A stretch of DNA of 64,000 bases, from assembly GCA_009746045.1 (NCBI GenBank), contig RPFO01000026.1:397328-461327 (forward strand). Reading direction: 5' to 3'. The position numbers and the translations under genes were made by a program. Under the pieces are notes generated by a model. That model was not told the origin of the DNA. It ran no database searches and saw nothing but the letters and a program-made list of their open reading frames with translations. Positions 22,837 through 32,654 of the stretch are shown in pieces (position 1 is the first letter of the stretch; each line of letters opens with the position of its first letter). This DNA comes from Mesostigma viride (lineage: Eukaryota; Streptophyta; Mesostigmatophyceae; Mesostigmatales; Mesostigmataceae).

Positions 22837-24096
22837 TCACCCATCCTTGCCCCTGGTCCCAAACAAGGGAAACTGCTCCACCATGTGAACCAAGTCTGGC
22901 CAGTTCCTGCTGACCTGCAGCACCATGCACGTCTCTGCAGCCCCTGCTGCCATCTGGGCAACATAACGCAGGCATGTCCCTGGGTAGGAGAGAAGCACCA
23001 CAGACTGGCTCTCAGGATCCATCACCCAAGTAGAAGACGTCTTGTGCCTGCTCACCCATGACCTGTACGCCCACCAGAACTGGAGAAAGGTCTTGACCAC
23101 TGACCACTTAGCACCTGTCAAAGGCACCAACACCCTCAATGGGGTCAGACGAACCTTGAGCTCCATGGTGAACTTAGGCAACCCTGGGCTGCAGAAAAGG
23201 TTGGATGTCTCCAAAGGGAAGCACCCATTGACCGAGCTGGAAGAAGAAGGAGCCAAGTCAAAATCTCCCTGCTGCACTGAAAACTCCAACAACTCCATGT
23301 AGGAGGCCTCACCCATGCTCACTGGCTGGAACTGCATGAAGGCTCCTTTCAAAGCCTCAGGCAAGGTGGTCAACATATCCTGCCCCTCTGCAGGTCTCAT
23401 GTCAATCTCAGGTCCTGGAGTCAAGGCAAACATCCTGTGCAACAGGTGGCCCACAAAAGGAGAGCCAATCTCATACAGGCTGGTGTGCAACTGAGACAAG
23501 ACCTCCTCCACATAACCCTCAGGGCTCACTTCCCCCTCCTCCCTGTTAAGGGCAGCCACTGCCTTGGCCAGCGTCTCACAATGCTCACAAGGTCCCGTGC
23601 ACTTCCTGTGATCCACATAGGCCACCACATTCTTGACAGGTACCACATGACGAGGAATCTGAATGATGGGAGTGCTGCTGGAGCTGAGAGCTATGTTAAC
23701 ACCACTCCCCATCTGGGGCTGGGACAAGGACAACCCCTGAAGAAGCTCCTGTAGCTTATCCTGCTTGGAGATCACTGAATGCAAGAGCTTGTTAATGGTA
23801 TCCATCTGCTGACCCCTCCTAAGGTCACGCCTGACAATACTGTCAAACAGGGATTCCACATAACTCATGGGGTTGGGGTTTCTGGATGCATACCCGTGAC
23901 CCCTTCCTCCGTGGTGGCGCCCAGGCCCAAGTTGGGGTACGTGAACTCCTCCTCCATCTGGGACCACACAGCATGCACGAAGAAACCATTCGTTAGTCCT
24001 GAGATATAGGAAGGGGAGCAGTGGTTTGCACCAACTCAGTATACCAAGAAGGAAGAGTGAGCCCCTTCTTTTGGCAATACTCCTGGACCACTTCAT
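22837..24096 (-). CDS. Extra open frame in env position of the chromovirus
   Basis: An open frame of 419 codons in sense orientation between integrase and the 3' LTR, overlapping the end of the integrase/chromodomain frame by about 100 bp in another frame. I do not recognise the protein. The first 60 residues may be read-through of the overlap; the part from about residue 75 (NPNPMSYVESLFDSIVRRD) onward looks like a real protein. It has an amphipathic stretch with KLLHSVISKQDKLQELL, a Cys-rich CTGPCEHC motif, an acidic EGEVSPEGYVEEVL segment and a C-terminal part rich in Trp, Leu and Val. There is no convincing signal peptide or terminal membrane anchor, so an envelope role is not supported. 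It is the longest unbroken frame of the element, which suggests constraint or recent acquisition. Confidence 0.6.
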   Translation of the reverse strand: MKWSRSIAKRRGSLFLLGILSWCKPLLPFLYLRTNEWFLRACCVVPDGGGVHVPQLGPGRHHGGRGHGYASRNPNPMSYVESLFDSIVRRDLRRGQQMDTINKLLHSVISKQDKLQELLQGLSLSQPQMGSGVNIALSSSSTPIIQIPRHVVPVKNVVAYVDHRKCTGPCEHCETLAKAVAALNREEGEVSPEGYVEEVLSQLHTSLYEIGSPFVGHLLHRMFALTPGPEIDMRPAEGQDMLTTLPEALKGAFMQFQPVSMGEASYMELLEFSVQQGDFDLAPSSSSSVNGCFPLETSNLFCSPGLPKFTMELKVRLTPLRVLVPLTGAKWSVVKTFLQFWWAYRSWVSRHKTSSTWVMDPESQSVVLLSYPGTCLRYVAQMAAGAAETCMVLQVSRNWPDLVHMVEQFPLFGTRGKDG

Positions 24097-25730
24097 GGCA
24101 GTGAGTCAAGTCAGACAACCACAGCCATGTGGCAGTAGACTCTAACTCTCCTTTCCAGTGCACCTTAAACTGCAGCTGCTTGGTCCTACCCTTTCCTTTG
24201 ACTCTGTGAGCCACCAGCTGCTCCACTTCATATATCCTCTCCCCCTCAGTATCCAGCTCAAATGGTAATGGAGCAGAAAGGCGTCCCTGCAAGGTATTGC
24301 GTTTATACAGTTTGAGCTGGGCCAGGTGAAACACGTTAGTCTTAAGCCTCCAGTGGGAAGGCACCTGGACTTGAACTACAGTCCCATAGTGGAAGGTGTC
24401 CAGGACAGGGTAAGGTCCCAACCACAAGGGTTGCAGTTTCCTGCATTGCTCCTTTTCAGGTAGCACACGATTAGCCTCCAAGAGCACCAGGTCACCAGGA
24501 GCCACAAAGGTGTGTGTAGCCAACATCTGTTGCCAAGCATTGTTTAAATACTTGTCCTGTGCATGCAACATCTGAGCAGCCACCATACTGTGAGCTTCCT
24601 GGAAGGATGCAATCAACTGGTGGACAGAGGTTAGGCGTCTTCTGAAGGGGCCTTCAGCATCCCTATCAGGTAACTCCAGGTCAAATGGAGTCAAGGGGCA
24701 CTGGCCATGGCAAATGACAAATGGAGACATTTGGTGAGGAGCCAGGGGTGAGTTGTTGATGGCAAACTCTATGAAGGGAAGTTTCTTGTCCCATTCCTTG
24801 TTATCATGGGTACAATAGTGCTTCTGGCATTCCCGTACAATACGGTTCAGCCTCTCCACAGCCCCCGTGCTGGCACACCTGTATGCTACTCCAAAGGCCA
24901 ACTTAGTGTCTAGGATGTCAAAGAAGGACTTCCAAAACCCAGACATCCACAAGGGATCCTGGTCAGTGATGATTACACGTGGCATGCCATGCAATCTGTA
25001 CACTCCTTCATGAACAACTCTACACACTGGGCAGCTGTGAGATGGGCATTGCAGGGGATGAGGTGGCACATTCTAGACAGCCTGTCCATCACCACTAGTA
25101 TCCTGTCATTGCCAGCATCAGAAACAGGCAAGCCACAAATGAAGTCCATGGTCACACTGATCCAGGGTCGAAGGGGAATAGGCATGGCCATAGGAAAGAT
25201 AGGCACTGCCTGAGTCCTAACCTTATTCCTTTGGCATGAGTCACAGGAAGCCACATAGGCTTTGATATCACGAAACATGCCAGGCCACCAAAACCTCTCT
25301 TGTACTTCATGGAGAGCTTAGCATACCCAGGATGACATGCAGTCACGTCGTCATGGAAGCAATGCAACACAGTGGGAATGGCCATTTCTGGCACATAGAC
25401 CTTCCTGGTTACTACATGATCTGCATCCTGGGTGTGGACATACAGGACTCCCTCCCAGTACTCCACAGGTCTGTTACCAAAGCTTCCTTCCTGAATGGCC
25501 TTAGTGGCCAGGTCCTCAGTTTTAGTGAAGGCCTTAATCACGTCCAGCAGGGCTATACTCATAGGGTTAGGCAGGACTAGCTGTTTGCCAGGTCCTAAAG
25601 GCTGCAGCTGCAGCACCTCACCCTCCTGCAGGTGACTAGTGACTAGATGCTTGGATGACAGAACATCAGCCACAGGTGTACGTGACTTCCCCTTGATCTC
25701 AGCTGCCAATCCTCTAGACTTGGTCAGCAT
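23993..25730 (-). pseudogene. Chromovirus integrase with C-terminal chromodomain (frame-broken)
   Basis: Integrase inserts the cDNA into host DNA. Three frames together carry the N-terminal zinc-binding region (HCFHDDVTACHPGY, then CDSCQRNK), the catalytic core starting at VTMDFICGLPV, and VIITDQDPLWMSGF followed 35 residues later by the Glu of GAVERLNRIV, giving a D,D-35-E arrangement. Downstream are the GPY/F-type block (LWLGPYPVLDTF) and a chromodomain-like end (LQFKVHWKGELESTATWLW), which in chromoviruses directs integration to particular chromatin. The frame breaks at about 25270-25300 and 25050. The final frame ends at 23993. Confidence 0.85.
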
Positions 25731-26000
25731 CCCTGGCTCCAGTATCCACTTCCTGGGCCGTCCCTTCCCCCTCCTAGGATTCTCTGTGCTTGGTTGTGTA
25801 GTGAGAGTGGCTGGCTGCTAGCAGAACCCTCCCTAAGACTGCTCTGCAGTGACTGACCCCCACCCTGGACGCCTGTCGACCCTGGGACAAAGCCCTGGTC
25901 AATGAGCATCTCGTGACTAAAGCTAGCCTCTACAGGGGTGGGCTCAGCTTGGAGGTTTGCTGGTTAGCTGCCTGTGCCCTGGTGACAGCACCACACTCTA

Positions 26001-27947
26001 CTACAGAAACCATGGCAGCACAAATATCCAGATCCTCGTGAAATGTCCCATCAGATCCCTTCTTCTAGAGAGGGCGTCTGGCACCACATTCTGTGATCCT
26101 GGGACATACTGCACAGAGAAAGGATAGAATCCCCCTAGGTACTCCATCCACCCAGCCATCCTCTTACTCATCCTACTCTGTTCTAGCACGTGCACCAAGG
26201 GCCTGTGGTCAGTCATCAGGGTGATAGACTCTTGCCCTAGCCCATCTGTAGCACTGCTAGCCACAGAAAACTGAGCTCCCTTCAACAGATGCTCCCACTT
26301 GTGACATGCTACCACTAAACCCAGCAACTCCTGCTCGTGTACAGGGTAGTTACGTTCAGCTGAGCTCATGGTTTTAGACATGTACTCCACTGGCTGTGGT
26401 CCATAGCCATGGTCTTGCATCAGCACAGCACCTATGGCGCCTTGAGAGGCATCTGACCTAACCTGATAAGGTAGATCTGGGTTGGGACCCACTAGCACAG
26501 GGGTGGATGTGAGCTTCTGCTTCAACAGGTCAAAGGCCTGCTGACACCTATCTGTCCACTCAAACTGAACATCCTTCTTGATTAACTCAAGCAAGGGGGT
26601 GGAGATGGCAGCCATGTCAGGGATAAAACGCCTGTACCACCCCACCATGCCCAGGAAGGACTTGACATCATGTGCAGACTGCAACACAGGCCACTCAAGG
26701 ATGGCAGCAATCTTAGCATTGTCAGGTGTCATACCCAAGGAACTCAACTTGTACCCTAGGAACCCCACTTCATGCCCCCACTCCACCTTAGACCTCTTGA
26801 CAGACAAGTGGTAGTGCTGGATGACCTTCAGACCTCCTCCACGTTCTCCAGATGCTCCTTGAACGTCTTTGAGTGCACCAGGATGTCGTCCATGTAGGCC
26901 ACCACGCAGGTCCTGAACACGGGTCTTGCAGGGTCACACAGGTGGGCAATGTCTTTGAACCTGGGATTCCTGAGATCAGGGGAGATCTGAGGCAGAGAGT
27001 TCCCTGTCAGATGGCCAAAGATAGCATTCACAAACATCTGCATAGTAGCTGGGCTGTTGGAGGCCCCCATGGGCATCACAGTCCACTGGAACTGACCCCA
27101 GGGTGTGGAGAATGCAGTTTTTGGAATGTCCTCAGTAGCTATCCTGATCTGCCAGAACGCGTGTCTAAGGTCAAACTTGGTGAAGTAAGATGATCCAGCT
27201 GTCCTCTCTAGCAGCTCATCAATCCGTGGCAAGGGATACTTGGACTTCACTGTGACCTTGTTCAGGCCTCTCAGATCAATGCACAACCGCCATCCACCAT
27301 CATGCTTGGGGACAAGCAAACACCCAGAGCTGAAAGGACTATTGGCAGGAAGAATGAGTCCAGCTTCCAACAGCCTGTCAAGATCACCTTCAGCTCTGCC
27401 ATCTCAGCTGGCCCCATCCTGTACATGGGAACAAAGGGAGGCCTGGCACCATCCACAAGCTTGATGACATGAGTGATTGGCCCTTCAGGGGGTACTGTGG
27501 CATTTTGTCCTCAAAAATGGCAGCAAACCTGTCCAAAAGGGCATCATGCAGCTTCTGCTCCTCCTCTGTGACAGCTGGTACTGGGTTCACAGCATTCACC
27601 GTGTGGCCATGAGTCTCATCAGAGGGTGAGTTAGGAACCAACTGTAAGAGAAAGACGTGTTCCACTGGGTAAGTAGCCAGGTAAGACAAGGTGTGATTGG
27701 CAGACCATACGTGCTTAAGTAAGGCAGCACGTTTCTCTTCCAGTGAAGGCACCTTGACGTCCTCCTTGGCACCTGCAACCCCTCTCCCATCATTGACAGC
27801 CTCATTAGTAGAACAGCACTCTGTGACTGGTCTTTCTCCCCCCTTAATCACTGTGGTGGCGTCCCACACTGACCCATCCTGAAACTGCACCACCTTCTCA
27901 GACCACAAGATGGCAGGATTAGCAGACTCCAACCATGGCATCCCCAA
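26001..27947 (-). pseudogene. Chromovirus reverse transcriptase and RNase H (frame-broken)
   Basis: Blocks in order on the minus strand: MPQYP and the start of the RT domain (DGARPPFVPMYRMGPAE), then LLVPKHDGGWRLCIDLRGLN, YFTKFDLRHAFWQIRI, FQWTVMPMGASNSPATMQ and the catalytic AYMDDILVHS (YMDD codons at 26896-26885), followed by FLGMVGWYRRFIPDMA, the RNase H start VRSDASQGAIGAVLMQ and its end LMTDHRPLVHVL. The frame changes at about 27500 (in a C run), 27395, and 26820-26810. Each change is compatible with a single-base indel. Confidence 0.9.
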
Positions 27948-28255
27948 ATCACATCAGCAGCAGTGAGTGGAATGACATCTGCTGTGACAGACAAGGTTTG
28001 ACGTGAGCACACTTGAAAAAGCAGTTGCACGTAGCCAGGTGAGTTACTCTGCCTACCATCAGAATATTGGACCTTAACAGGCACAGGGTGGGGGAGCACT
28101 GGTAGATGCAGCTCCTGCACCAAGGAAGTGGAAATGTAGTTACTTCCTGCACCTGAGTCAATCATGAAGAGACATAAAGGCTGAGCCAAAGGGACTGGCA
28201 CGTTCAACAGCCTAGCCTGGAACTTCAAGAGTTGACTGGGAATAGGAGGGCCCAA
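27848..28255 (-). pseudogene. Chromovirus aspartic protease region
   Basis: The frame contains LCLFMIDSGAGSNYISTSLV, the retropepsin active-site motif (D-S-G-A) with the usual hydrophobic residues before it. This enzyme would cut the Gag-Pol precursor. It lies between the Gag zinc knuckle and the RT and shares no unbroken frame with the RT. Confidence 0.8.
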
Positions 28256-28597
28256 TGGGGTGGTGGAATCAGAGGCAACAAGTTGTTCACAGGACGGACA
28301 TGCACAGCAGGCAAACCAGTTAACTCCACCGCTGGACGTAGTCCTGGGGGCTCCACTAGTTTTTTGGCAGCTCAGGAGGATGATCTGAAGACGAGCTCCC
28401 CACTGAAGGCTGCACCTGCTGATCCTCTATGCCGTCTGCCTCCCCTTCTCCCTCCTCCTCCTCTGCTAGGAGGTGCCACAGGGCGTTGACCATCCGACGC
28501 CTGTCTTGCCTGTTGAATCCCTTGGGCTGGAATGGTCCCTTGCCCGAAGCCTGGAAGTTGGGTCTAAACCCAGGCTGTGCCCTGTGGTCGCTCTGGC

Positions 28598-29958
28598 TCA
28601 CCCCAGGAGGGAAATGGGTGGTCTGGTGAATGGAAGAACCCCCTGAGGACCCTTGGTGTCGCTTGGGAACTGGTCTCGCTTGGGGCAATCCCGTGCAAAG
28701 TGTCCCAGCTGGCCACACGTGAAACAGGCTCCTTTGGACTGCTCCATGGCACTGAGCTCCTCCATCACAGCGTTCAGCTGGTTCAGGGGCTTCTTAACAG
28801 CAGGCGCCTGGTTGCCTGCAGCAGGCTCCCACTTGAGGGAAAAGTCAGGGACACGGCACAGCGTGAGGGCATAAGACAGCACAGTATCCCACTTCCACTC
28901 GACATAGTCGAAAGGGGAGAAATGCTTGTCAATATCCACCCTGACTTGAGGGGAGAGCCCATGCAGAAACCTGTGAAGAGCTTCAGAATCAGAGCACTGG
29001 GGGATTTTGGCCCTCAGGTTGGTAAACGTCTCTACGTATTGTGGTAGTGTCAGGCCGACTGAGTACAGTTGGCCAACGCGTCCCGGTCCAGACGGAGCTG
29101 GTCCTGGGGAAGGAGAAAACGTCGAAATGAAAGCATGAGAGATGGCAAATCCTTGCAAGTATTACCTGCTGAGGATCGTAAAAACTCATCAAACCTGTCG
29201 GCTGCACTGTCGCTCATTCGCTGTCGAACCATCTTCTTCTGGATGTCCAGGGAAAGTCGTTCTTCCGCTCGTTTGCCGTAGTTAGCAAAGTGGATAGCGA
29301 ACACATCCTGGAATCGAGTAGAGAAATGATCGAAACTGCGGTGGGTTAGATTGGTGAGCGACAGCTTGTCTACGGATTCGATTTTTGGAAATGGCGGGGC
29401 GGAACCTTGATGCGGTGGTATAGTGACGGTCACGGGGACGTCGCTGGCGGGGGTGGTGAAGGTGACCGAGGTCGTCTGCGCTGGATCCTGCCTATCGCTA
29501 TCCTGCGTCTCATTCCTCGTAGTAACTGCGGTACTATTAGGTAAAACCCTTCCGTCACCCAACCGAGGAGCCTCTCTCCCCAATCCAGCAACCATGTCAC
29601 GCATGGCCGCCTCCTCCTCCTCAATTCTCTGACGAAGTCTTCCCACATCCTGTTCCACCTCCTCCACCATCTTTCTATACATCGCTGCGTGTTGTTCATC
29701 GTGTAATAATCTGATTTTAGCTGCTGAGAGGCGATCCGCTGCAAGTCTGGTCCCGTCTCTTCCAGGCGTGGTATTTAGCGGGAAAAGAAATGAAGAAGAT
29801 GCACTCCGCACAGGACTTGTTCGCGCGCTTGGAATCCTGGGCGACAGTGACGCTCCTCGACCCACGCCTGTCAGCGATGGCTCGCCTGGTTGGAGACCAG
29901 ATGCAATGACGGAAAACTTGGGCCCTATGGACAACGAGGGCCGCCTCACTTCAGACAT
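28598..29958 (-). pseudogene. Chromovirus Gag (frame-broken)
   Basis: Two overlapping frames. The upstream one starts with ATG at 29958 and includes a helical segment with many Glu and Arg residues (RKMVEEVEQDVGRLRQRIEE), then a capsid-like region through LSLDIQKKMVRQRMSD. The downstream frame continues with a retrotransposon-Gag-like segment (SDSEALHRFLHGLSPQVRVD) and ends with one CCHC zinc knuckle, CFTCGQLGHFARDC, typical of nucleocapsid. The switch lies in the 29050-29158 overlap. Confidence 0.85.
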
Positions 29959-30317
29959 AGAAGTACGGTTGAAATCAAGTTGACGCCGTGGAGTACGAGC
30001 AGTTGTCTCAGCACCTTCCCTAGCAATGGGTTCCAGAGATGATGACGGATCTCCAAACCTTGATTAGTAGGGGGTAAAGGTGATTGTGTCTTCGAACTAC
30101 TCATACTTCCACATGGAGTCGCGATCGTCTGCCTAGTAGAGACAACGGTTACGGCTGACTTCTAGTGTTACAGAGCAAGACAGTCACATCAGGATGTGTC
30201 TCAGTCTGTAACACCGTAAGTTTTCCGCAACTCTATGAATCTTCTCGGATGACAGACATCTGATCAACGTTGTACTACCCGGAAGGTTGCGACTTCAAGA
30301 GAAACACCAAAGTAGAG

Positions 30318-30331
30318 ATCCTCCGATACCA
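30318..30331 (-). other. Primer-binding site, tRNA-iMet type
   Basis: Directly inside the 5' LTR the minus strand reads TTGGTATCGGAGG. This is one mismatch from the usual TGGTATCAGAG sequence complementary to the 3' end of initiator methionine tRNA. Confidence 0.75.
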
Positions 30332-30332
30332 A

Positions 30333-31117
30333 TGTAACGACTAAAAATGATCATCAACATCATCCACAGTCCAATATGAAAGATCTTTTACCTGGGTTGC
30401 TTTCCTGAGTCGCAGAACTTCAAGTATCCGAGCAACGTTGAGATGGAAATTCCACAGCACGTGATTTAGGGAATCACAACCCCTTGTAGACACAAAGACA
30501 AGCTCGTGTATAGACGACCTCTGTGGAACTGAAGGACGTCTATAGCCAAGGGGCTCTTATGGATTGGACAACAAAGCCAAGCTTTATTATACCATGGTGA
30601 ATCAAAACCAACGTAGCAACAATGGCGACCCCACGTCCTTGATATCGACGTGCTTGTCGAGCTTGCTCCAACCTTAGCCTGAAGAGAACCAATCAGAACC
30701 ATGGAATCCTATGCAAGATCTTCGTATCCATCCTAGTCACACAAAACAGAACAACACCACACACAGCCTGGCAGAATCTTTCCATGAGATCCCAAATCTG
30801 TCGTGAGCACTGAAGTCCCAAAGGAGCATTTAAGACTCAATAGTACCAACTAACAAACTACAACCCCACGTGGATCAGGCCACGACCAATGAGGGCTCCT
30901 ATCAGTAGTATCAGCCAACAAACTACTACAACCCTACGTGGATCAGGCCACGACCAATGAGGGTTCCTATCAGTTGGCTGACAAAGTATCAGCTCCAAGT
31001 ACCGTCGTCTTAGAAACCTCATATTACTTTCTCAATACTGATCCAAAAGTCCTCGAATAAAAGCCAAACATTCACAAAACAAAGGATGTAACAACAAAGT
31101 CATTTTTGCTTGTTACA
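30333..31117 (-). repeat. 5' LTR of the chromovirus
   Basis: 785 bp, same ends as the copy at 21644-22422 and almost identical to it. It should carry the promoter for the minus-strand transcript; I could not assign a TATA box with confidence. Confidence 0.95.
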
Positions 31118-32105
31118 CAATGTCACCGCATTCGAGTGGTCCCGTGGTCACTGTCACAGGCGTGCATGTTACCCCTGGACCCCACCACCCAGTGATACGC
31201 GACACCACATGGCTACATGTTGGCAAGGGGCGCCTGGACACGCTTGCTCTAGACCCGCTAGAATTTGGGTGGGTCCTCACATCTGGCCGCACCCCAACGA
31301 CGAAGTGCCTTTTCGAGTACACGGCAGACTGGGGATACCGGCTACTTCTACATAAAAATCATAGGATCAGCACCCGGGTCGCCTGCGCTGGCACCCCGAG
31401 TGGCCGGGCTACACCTGGATCAAGAACATTACCTTGGCAGTTGATCACCCATTGGTTGACAAGCGGGCCACCGACGTCCAGCACCTGCTTATGCATCGGG
31501 CCATCGGGGTCAATTCCCAACTGCACCACCGGTACTCCCACGCGGCGGCGTGCTTATGCAACTTTCCAGATGAAACAATTGAGCACAGATTTCTGGACTG
31601 CCAACTCGCAGGGGTTTGGCAATGGCTGCTGGGTATATGGGCCAAGTGGATGGCTATTACAGCTCCCCCCACCACCGTCACACTATCTACGGTTATTTTC
31701 GGCATCACGGGACCGGATTACGGGACGCGAGCCTCACAGCCAACCAGATGGCATGGATATCAAAGAGACAACAGATGGCATGGATATGGCTACGCACGAC
31801 GATGCTTCACACCATATGGCAAGTTCGCAACGAGACCGTATTCACGTTACGTGCCGCGTACACGAGAGGTGCCGTGGTCCGCCGGTTTATCTCCTCTTGG
31901 AACCTGGCTATGCGTCGTTACTGGCTCCGTCCTGGCGACGGAACAACACAAAGTATGGGACCCGGGCCCTAACAATGACACCCCCAGCCCACTGGAAGTC
32001 ATCTTCCATGCACTCATGGGCATGAACCAGGTCTTTACACTTATGCCGGATGACGATATATCTACAGTACACTGGCTACCTTGGTCGCAGGGCGCGCCTT
32101 ATTAA
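31118..32105 (+). pseudogene. LINE ORF2 C-terminus with zf-RVT motif (right part)
   Basis: Starts with the second CAATG and continues the LINE reading broken at 21643. Pieces in three frames give WLHVGKGRLDTLALDPLEFG, then DKRATDVQHLLMHRAIGVN followed by the zinc motif ACLCNFPDETIEHRFLDC and WQWLLGIWAKW, and finally TIWQVRNETVFTLRAAYTRG. This is the zf-RVT domain that ends many LINE reverse transcriptases. Frame changes occur near 31435 and 31650. The 3' UTR and the end of the LINE beyond 32105 are not defined. Confidence 0.75.
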
Positions 32106-32654
32106 TGCGGGCACCCCAATTTAGGCACAACTAGGCATTTCAGGCTATTTTTGGCATACCTGGGTCACCTTAACTGTTATATGGAAATAAACTAACACCC
32201 ATTTCACCGGAAAAGCATCGAGCGGACACCGTCTGTCCGTAATAACGCGACGCGAAGGCAGGACTTCAGCCTGTGAGTTCAGTTCGCTCCCTCGCCCAGT
32301 GACACGTGGAGACAGCAACTTGCACGACGAACAACAAGGTTGCAGCAACAGCTGCTGTTGTAGGCCTGAGGATCACGTCCGACCTTACGTGCGTTACGTC
32401 CACGTCCAATCCTGCTCAATTATTACAAAACTGTATTTACTTACCTCATTTTTCGTCCGATATTACCTCTATCTCGGGAAAACACATCAACTCGTCGTCG
32501 TACGTGGTACGAAGCAGGCAACGCAAAATATCAACTGCGTCAATAGCAGACATTCAATTACAAGAGTGGAGCTAGCTAAGCACTCTCGTAATTACCAAAA
32601 ATTAGCTGATCAAAATTTGAAAATTAGGGAAGCTTTCTTAAGTCGTCAACACTA

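Larger units (their letters stand above)
21644..31117 (-). mobile_element. Ty3/Gypsy chromovirus, complete with LTRs
   Basis: A 9,474-bp LTR retrotransposon read on the minus strand. It has terminal repeats of 779 and 785 bp, a 5-bp target duplication, a primer-binding site, a polypurine tract, and gag, protease, reverse transcriptase/RNase H, integrase and chromodomain in the Ty3/Gypsy order (RT before IN). An additional open frame lies between integrase and the 3' LTR. The two LTRs differ by about four substitutions and three small indels, so insertion was recent, yet pol is spread over several frames. The element interrupts a LINE fragment. Confidence 0.95.
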
